From NCBI RefSeq assembly GCF_000208745.1, contig NC_030858.1:19580659-19644658 (forward strand): a stretch of DNA of 64,000 nucleotides, read 5' to 3'. Made by a program: the position numbers and the translations under genes. The notes under the pieces are model-generated. The model ran no database searches, was not told where the DNA came from, and was given only the letters and a program-made list of their open reading frames with translations. How positions within the stretch are numbered: the stretch's first letter is position 1; every line of letters begins with the position of its first letter. Positions 57,481 to 64,000 of the stretch are shown one piece after another. Source of the DNA: Theobroma cacao. Lineage: Eukaryota; Streptophyta; Magnoliopsida; Malvales; Malvaceae.

Positions 57481-60400
57481 TATGAAGGTAACCCATTCAC
57501 CTGGACTAATAACCGTATGTTTCAACAGTTGGACAGAATGGTTTATAATCATCAATGGGCAGACTTTTTTGCTTCTACACGTATACAACACTTGAATAGG
57601 GATGGATCGGACCATTGTCCACTGCTGATTACCTGCTCTAAGAACTAGGATAAAGTTCCTTCATCTTTTCGGTTATTGTATGTTTAGGTTCTACACCATG
57701 GTTTTAAAAAATTTGTGGAACAAAATTGGACTTCTCCCGTCGTTGGCTGTGGATTACAAGCTTTCTGGGTGAAGCAACGACGTTTAAAACAAGCTTTGAA
57801 AAGGTGGAATAAGGAGGTTTTTGGAGACATCTTCCACAATTTGACGGTGGCAGAACAAAGAGCTGCAAATTGTGAAATAATTTTTTAACAAGAGTAGTCA
57901 ATGGAGAACCGAGCGACCATGAATAAAGCCTATGCCCAACTTAATCATTTGCTCAGTGTTGAATTATTTTGGCAGTAAAAATCTGGCATTAAATGGTTAG
58001 TGGAAGGTGAGCGTAACACCAAATTTTTCCACATGCAAGTCAAGAAGAAGCGCATCAAAAGCTATATCTTCAAAATACAAAATCCGGATGGGAGTTGGAT
58101 TGAAGAACCGAATGCTGTGAATTCTTCTGCAGTGGAATTTTTTTCCTCCCTCATGAAAAAGGAAACGTGTGACATGTCCAGGTTTGATACTTCATTGATT
58201 CCTGCTATTATTTCTGAGAATGACAATCTTAGTTTATGTGCAATGCCTTTAATGGAAGAGCTGAAAGAGGCAATTTTCAATATTGATAAGGACAGTGTTG
58301 CTGGCCTAAATGGATTCACCTCTTACTTTTATCAACAATGTTGGGATATCATTGCTAATGACCTCCTGGATGTAGTAGTTGATTTCTTTCATGGAGCAGA
58401 CCTCCCAAGGGGATCAACGTCTACAACTATTGTGTTGCTGCCCAAAAATAACAATGCCTCAAAATGGAGTGATTTCAGACCGATAAGTCTTTGTAATGTT
58501 TTAAATAAAATCATTACTAAGATTTTAGCTAACTGTCTTGCAAAGGTGCTTCCCTCCATGATTACAGATAATCAGAGTGGCTTCGTAGGGGGGAGATTGA
58601 TCAACGATAATATTCTTCTGGCCTAGGAACTAATTGGGAAGATTGATTGAAAGTCAATAGGTGGAAATGTAGCTCTCAAGTTGGATATGATGAAGGCTTA
58701 TGATCGACTTGAATGGGATTTTCTTTATAGAATGCTACAACAGTTTGGATTTAATTCTTAGTGGATTGGCATGGTTTGCTGCTACATTTCCAATTGTTGG
58801 TTTTCTTTGCTGATTAATGGTGGTGTTATGGGTTATTTCAAGTCAAAAAGAGGGCTAAGACAGGGCGATTCCATCTCTCTGTTGTTATTTGTCCTGGCTA
58901 TGGAATCTCTATCTCTGGGATTGAATGCTTTGTTTGCCACTTATCCTTCACTGCATTATCTTTTTGATTGCTCTATGCCAGTAAGCCATTTAGCATTTGC
59001 AGACGATATAATTATATTCTCTAACGATGCAAAATCCTCCTTGCAAAAAGTTCTATTGTTCTTGCAGGATTATGAGGCGATTTCTGGGCAACGAATAAAC
59101 CACTCAAAGAGTTGCTTCATCACTCATCGAAATATGGCAAACAGTCGCATCCAGATCATTTCTCAAGCCATTGGATTCATTCATAAGTGCCTGCCTATTA
59201 CATATTTGGGAGTGCCTCTTTATAAAAGGCCAAAAAAGGTTATGTTATTTGATGATTTAGTTGCAAAGATCCAGGACCATATAGTAGGATGGGAAAACAA
59301 AGTCTTATCTCCAGGAGGGCGAATAACACTATTACGTAGTGTACTTTCTTCTCTGCCTATTTATTTTCTCCAAGTCCTTAAACCTCCAACTTGTGTGATT
59401 GAAAGAATTGACAGATTGTTCAACAATTTTTTATGGGAAGGTTTGCCAGGGACTACAAAAATCCATTGGGCTTCATGGCATAAGATCACTCTACCATCTA
59501 ATGAGGGTGGATTAGACATCAAAGGCCTAGGTGATGTGATGCAAGCCTTCAGCATGAAACTTTGGTGGAGGTTTTTAACTTGTAACAACATTTGGACACA
59601 CTTTATACGGAGTAAATATTGTGCTGGTCAAATTCCAAGGAATGTAAAACTGAAGCTTCGGGATTCACAGACATGGAAACGGATGTTAGCTAGCTGCTCA
59701 GTCATAGAACAATTCACTAGGTGGCGGATTGGTAAAGGTGAGTTATTTTTCTTGCATGATTGTTGGATGGGTGAAGCACCCTTGGTTAGCCGATTCCCAT
59801 CCTTTGCATCATCAACGACAAGAGTTTGCTATTTCTATGACAATGGAAAATGGGATGTGGGTAAACTGAACAATGTGTTACAGGAGAAAGTTGTGGCAAA
59901 AATCTTAAAAATTCCGATCGATCCACTTAGTGATGATAGGGCATTCTGGGTTCCTACCTCAGATGGGCAATTCACCACTAAGTCCGCTTGGGAGATAATT
60001 CGACAGCAACAGTCGGTAAATCCTATTTTCAAGATAATTTGGAATAAATGCATTCTTCTTACCACTCCTTTCTTTCTATGGAGGTTATTACAGGATTGGA
60101 TCCCAGTTGATTTGCGAATGAAAACTAAGGGATTCCAGTTAGCTTCTAAATGCCAACATTGTAACTCCGAGGAGTCTCTCTTGCATGTCATGTGGGAATG
60201 CCCAATAGATACACAAGTTTGGAATTATTTTACAAAATTTTTCCAAATCAACATTGCTCATCCCTAGACTATTTATCAGATTATATAGGCATGGTTGTAC
60301 TCTGGTGATTACAAGAAAAAAGGACACATACGCACATTAATGCCTCTATTCATTTTTTGGTTCTTATGGGTTGAAAGGAATGATGCGAAGCATAAGGACC

Positions 60401-61065
60401 TTGGTATGTATCCTAATAGAGTAGTGTGGAGAGTACTCAAACTCATCCACCAATTATTTCATGGAAGGTAATTCCACTGGTGGCAATGGAGGGGAGACCT
60501 ACAGATTGCTCAAGCATGGGGTCTAACATTTCAGCAAGCAGTCCCACATCCTCCAAAAATATTCTCTTGGCATAAACCATCAACAGGTGAGTTTAAGTTG
60601 AATGTTGATGGCAATTCCAAGCACAATTTTCAGAATGCTGCTGGGGGAGGACTCTTTCGAGACCATACAGGTACCGTGATTTTTAGATTTTTTGAAAATT
60701 TCAGACCGTGTGATTCATTACAGGCAGAGTTAATGGCACTACATAAGGGTTTACTTTTGTGTATTGAGTGCAATGTTACTAGACTCTAGATAGAAATGGA
60801 TGCAAAAATAGTGGTTCACATGATAAATGAGGTTCATCAGGGATCCTCTAGGACTCAGTATTTGCTTGCTTCCATTCGTAAATCCTTGAGTGGTATTTCT
60901 TTTCAGATTTCGCACATCCATCGAGAGGGGAACCAGGCAGCAGACCATCTCTCAAATCAGGAGCATACGCACCAAAACTTGCAGGTATTTTCACAAGTAG
61001 AAGGTCAGCTTAGAGGTATGCGTAGATTAGATAAAGTTAGTTTACCTTATGTTCGCTTTAAATGA
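57481..61065 (+). pseudogene. LINE 2 reverse transcriptase, zinc knuckle and RNase H
   Basis: A single frame from about 57481 to the stop at 61063-61065, interrupted only by in-frame stops. RT: WLVEGERNTKFFHMQVKKK (58000), FRPISLCNVLNKIITKILAN and QSGFVGGRLINDNILLA (58476-58623), KLDMMKAYDRLEWDF, GLRQGDSISLLLFVLAM, and the catalytic SHLAFADDIIIFSNDAKS (58985), all intact. The longest open part is 58771-60267 (498 codons). The RT C-terminus has YLGVPLYKRPKKVMLFDDLV, FNNFLWEG and NEGGLDIKGLGD. Zinc knuckle: CQHCNSEESLLHVMWEC (60153-60203). RNase H: LNVDGNSKHNF (60598), LQAELMALHKGL, IEMDAKIVVHM, HREGNQAADHLSNQ, with the D-E-D-D residues present but a stop before the third. RNase H at the C-terminus is known in some plant L1 families. 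Confidence 0.9.
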
Positions 61066-61465
61066 ATGTAAAGGAGTAGTACTCCTAGTATACTTTTCTT
61101 ATTTTGCTAGTCACATAGAATTTTGTAATATGGATGTGTTTCAATTTTATGACGATAGTAAAAATTATGGTCATAAAATGAAACACTCCATTCTAGGTGC
61201 TTTTCTTATTTACATTTTTTGTTTTTTATTTTATTTTAGTTTATTGACTCAATGTAATAGCAGGGAATATCTGTTTTATTGTAGCATCAAAAGTTATGCA
61301 CGTAAAATGGTTCTCTTTACTCTAGGTGCTTATATGAAACTTTCTCATGATCATGTAACTTGGAGGTACTGGTTTAGGTCCCCCTCCTTTGTACTTTTTA
61401 TTTCGTAATTAATCAAATTTAACAAGGTAACTAGGCCTTGCGTGAATTTCCAACATAAAAAAAAA
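61066..61465 (+). other. LINE 2 3' UTR
   Basis: Two loosely repeated modules (TAAAATGAAACACTCCATTC TAGGTGCTTTT-type at 61176 and GTAAAATGGTTCTCTTTACT-type at 61301, both followed by CTAGGTGCTT), then a GTGAATTTCC end and poly(A). The same layout occurs at 38520-38893 in LINE 1. Confidence 0.7.
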
Positions 61466-62346
61466 TTCAATATTTGATATTGACTATTAGTTGTCCAATT
61501 TCAAACCTTATATTGTGAACCCTCATAACTATCCAATGACAAAAGGTGAAATTACCGTTTTACCTTTAATGTTAATTTTGTCCCCTAGTATCAAATTTCA
61601 TCCAATTAGTGATTCAATACTCTAGATCTAATCTTTTGAGTATCCAAATGTAATGAGTAACTAATTCATCAATCCACTAGGCCCAGGTTAATTACCAATC
61701 TTCTTGAAATGACTAGAAGTGATGTTAATGCTATGAACTTCATTATCTGAATATATGTTCCCAGATGTTCATCTCGATTATAATCCCAAAATACGAAGTC
61801 TAGATCAATGCTTTATGATGATCATGCTCATCGTAAATCAAAGATTATAAACACGAGTCCACTATCCATCAGGATTTCGATTCTACTATAAGCAAATGCA
61901 TAAGTGTGAGATCAAGATTTAGGTAACGGTAAAACTTAAATTTGATTCTCACATGATTCCAGTTCATGTTATAGTGTCATTACTCAAAGTCAACCATTTC
62001 GATGATTTGAGACTCATCATTCACTTGAAATGAATCACATTCGTTTTGTTGGAAGTAATCTGGACACTACACCCTTAACACAATAAAGTAACCAACTTTA
62101 TTATATGGTTGTGAACAATTTTTAGATTTAATTAAAATATATGTCTTCTATGTATGACTCTTCATACAAATGTATTTTAATATCTCAATAGAATCTTGGT
62201 GCCTTAATAACTAGATAATGAATACTTACTAAAACAAACTCTTCATCTTATTATTAAAATGTATTTTCATTACAAATAAATTTAATGAATTTAAGCATGA
62301 GAATATACTTGTTTTCTAGGGCACCATATTCTCAAAATTCTTAACA

Positions 62347-62362
62347 ATCTCCCACTTGCCCT
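62347..62362 (-). other. Copia polypurine tract (minus strand)
   Basis: Minus strand GGGCAAGTGGGAGATT ends right at the LTR start; this GTGGGAGATTGTTA context is common in plant copia. Confidence 0.8.
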
Positions 62363-62370
62363 AAATCAAG

Positions 62371-64000
62371 TATGACATATCCCTCATTCTAAGACCTTCT
62401 AAGTGACCATCGAAACTCTTTTGTGTTAGAGTCTTTGTGAATGGATCGATGAGGTTTTGCTCAGTTGGAATTTCTTCACAAGTACTTTTCCACGTCGTAT
62501 GATCTCTCGAATGAGATGATACTTCCTTTCAATATGTTTTACTGCTTTATGATTCCGCGGTTCTTTTAAGTTAGCCACTGTTCCACTATTATCACAATAA
62601 AGTGTAATCGGCTTGTCTGCATCTGGATTTACTTCACGGTCTATAAGGAACTTACGAAGCCATACAACTTCCTTTGCTGCTTCACAAGCCGCAACATACT
62701 CTACCTCCATAGTAGAGTCTGCAATACAAGATTGCTTTACACTCCTCCAAATTATGGCTCCTCCTCTAATGGTGAAAATAGATCCTGATGTTGATTTTCT
62801 AGAATCAACATCAGACTGAAAATCTGAATCAGTGTACGCTGTTGCTACAAGGTCACTTCTAGAATATACAAGCATGTAATTCTCCGTTCTATGAAGATAT
62901 TTAAAAATGCACTTAACTGTAGTCCAGTGCTCCATGACTAAATTTGATTGAAATCTGCTAACCAATCCAATTGCATAGCAAATATCTGGCTTAGTGCATA
63001 GCATAGCATACATGAGACTTCCAACGGCAGATGCATATGGAATCCATCTCATGTTTTCAACTTCCTCTGGAGTTTTAGGTAACATTTCCTTAGAAAGTTT
63101 GATTCCATGTCTAGAGGGCATAAAACCCTTCTTAGAATCTTGCTTAGCAAACTTGGCCAAAATCTTGTCTATGTAGGATGCTTGAGATAATGCTATCTTT
63201 TTGTTCTTACAATCCCTTATAAGTTTGATCCTTAGAACATAGCTAGCTTTAATCCTTCATATTGAATTGTTGGTTCAGCCAACCTTTAACTGTTGATAAC
63301 ATTCCTATATCATTCCCAATGAGTAGAATGTCATCAACATAAAGGACTAGAAAAATAACCTTTTTATTCTGTATCCTTTTATAGACATAGGGTTCGTCAA
63401 CATTTTGCTGGAAACTGTATGATTTGATAGCAGTATTAAATCTTATGTTCCAAGACCTAGATGCTTGCTTAAGTTTATAAATGGACCTATGCAATTCACA
63501 AACCTTATGCTCGTGGCCCTTTTTAATGAAACCTTCTGGTTAAGCCATATAAATGCGCTCCTCAGGATCTCCATTTAAAAATGCGATCTTGACATCCATT
63601 TTCCATATCTCATAATCAAGATGTGCGACTATGGATAGGAGGACCCTGATGGATTTAAGCATAGCAACCTGTGAGAAGGTTTCCTCATAGTCAATCCCTT
63701 CTCTTTGGGTCAAACCCTTGGCCACTAGTCTAGCCTTAAAGGTCTCTACTTTCCCATCACTTCCTATTTTTCTCTTGTAAATCCATTTGCACCTTATAGG
63801 TTTTATCGTTTCAGGTGGATCAACTAAGGTTCATACTTTATTAAAATCCATGGAGTCCAACTCAGATTTCATTGCCTTATGCCATTCTTGAGCATCAACA
63901 TCGTTAATAGCTTCCTTATATGTAATAAGATCATATTCATGTTCGTCTGAGAATGCAATCATGTTTTCTCCCAGACCCATGTATCTTTTTGCTTATCTCA
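62371..64000 (-). pseudogene. Copia pol: reverse transcriptase and RNase H (third copia family)
   Basis: Minus-strand reading from the window edge: RT start EWHKAMKSELDSMDF (about 63880), RCKWIYKRKIGSDGKVETFK and ARLVAKGLTQREGIDYEETF, KSIRVLLSIVAHLDYEIWKM, DVKIAFLNGDPEERIYMA, HRSIYKLKQASRSW and the catalytic LVLYVDDILLIGNDI (about 63320), intact. After a small deletion near 63245 the RNase H: SAVGSLMYAMLCTKPDICYA, ATAYTDSDFQSDVDSRKSTS, DSTMEVEYVAACEAAKEVVW and YCDNSGTVANLKEPRNHKAV. A frameshift near 62465 precedes the real end (LRMRDMSYLI, stop near 62371). Two in-frame stops replace a Trp (about 63827) and a Gln (about 63540). The rest of pol lies beyond the window. Confidence 0.9.

Larger units (their letters stand above)
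56946..61465 (+). mobile_element. L1-like LINE, nearly full ORF2, 4.5 kb (LINE 2)
   Basis: Begins close to the start of the endonuclease domain (ACCCGATCATTATTAGTGCA) and ends with an A9 run after CGTGAATTTCCAACATA. ORF1 is missing, so it is 5' truncated. It splits the copia LTR: compare AATTACAAGAAA before and AATATTTGATATTG after with the uninterrupted 5236-5270. A clear target duplication cannot be made out (AATTC at most). Confidence 0.85.
55783..62346 (-). repeat. 3' LTR of a minus-strand copia element, split by LINE 2
   Basis: The right edge is certain: minus strand TGTTAAGAATTTTGAG at 62346 follows the polypurine tract. The left edge is proposed at 55783, where the plus strand reads TGTTGGAGTAGG after the Athila upstream sequence. 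Net length without the LINE (56946-61465) is about 2.04 kb. The part 61470-62035 plus 56885-56945 is repeated at 5160-5812. Confidence 0.6.

Noticed and set aside
58771..60267. 498-codon open frame as a possible intact gene
   Set aside because: It starts at an internal Met of the LINE reverse transcriptase; the same frame continues on both sides through stop codons, so it is a fragment of a dead ORF2.

Overview
This is a stretch of plant nuclear heterochromatin built almost entirely from nested, decayed retrotransposons; I found no cellular gene. Evidence for a plant: tRNA-iMet and tRNA-Asp primer-binding sites of the plant type, an Athila-type Ty3/gypsy family with an env-like gene, a Tekay/Del-type chromovirus (integrase plus chromodomain), SIRE-like Ty1/copia elements with a third ORF downstream of pol, and L1-like LINEs carrying an RNase H domain. 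The AT-rich base composition and these families suggest a eudicot; species cannot be told from the sequence. Every coding region is broken by stops or frameshifts, so this reads as old pericentromeric-type repeat DNA.

Layout. 1-260: end of a gypsy-like LTR that split a SIRE-like copia. 261-5159: 3' part of that copia (RNase H, extra ORF, polypurine tract, 3' LTR), itself lying in a copia LTR fragment (5160-5812). 6600-7739: two LINE pieces on the minus strand, one inserted in the other. 7740-11276: 5' LTR, gag, protease and half an integrase of a second SIRE-like copia. 11277-12822: Athila-family LTR. 12823-47286: an Athila tandem (LTR, internal, LTR, internal) loaded with later insertions: a solo LTR (14383-16955) in the first LTR, a complete 11.5-kb chromovirus in minus orientation (19234-30785) in the protease, a second Athila-like solo LTR (33838-40481) in the shared LTR, which received a LINE (34473-38893) and then a 752-bp tandem duplication, and a solo chromovirus LTR (42415-46688) in the second gag. 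47287-50868: probable copia LTR plus unassigned DNA. 50869-55694: minus-strand Athila end (env-like gene, polypurine tract, LTR) with a 617-bp tandem duplication. 55783-64000: minus-strand copia (LTR and pol) with a long LINE (56946-61465) in its LTR.

The insertions can be ordered from their target-site duplications: perfect GTTGC around the solo chromovirus LTR, a 17-bp duplication around the first LINE, TAGGC/TGGGC around the chromovirus, CTCTT/CTCTC around the solo LTR at 14383. The most unusual points are: one recognisable protein domain shared by the third ORF of the copia element (1382-2656) and the env-like gene of the Athila element (54642-55694); a perfect hairpin at the 5' tip of the Athila-family LTRs; two separate tandem duplications straddling Athila LTR edges; a period-29/30 array of palindromic units in a copia LTR; and an Athila copy with protease joined directly to the integrase C-terminus. 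I did not find a convincing new defence or regulatory system.
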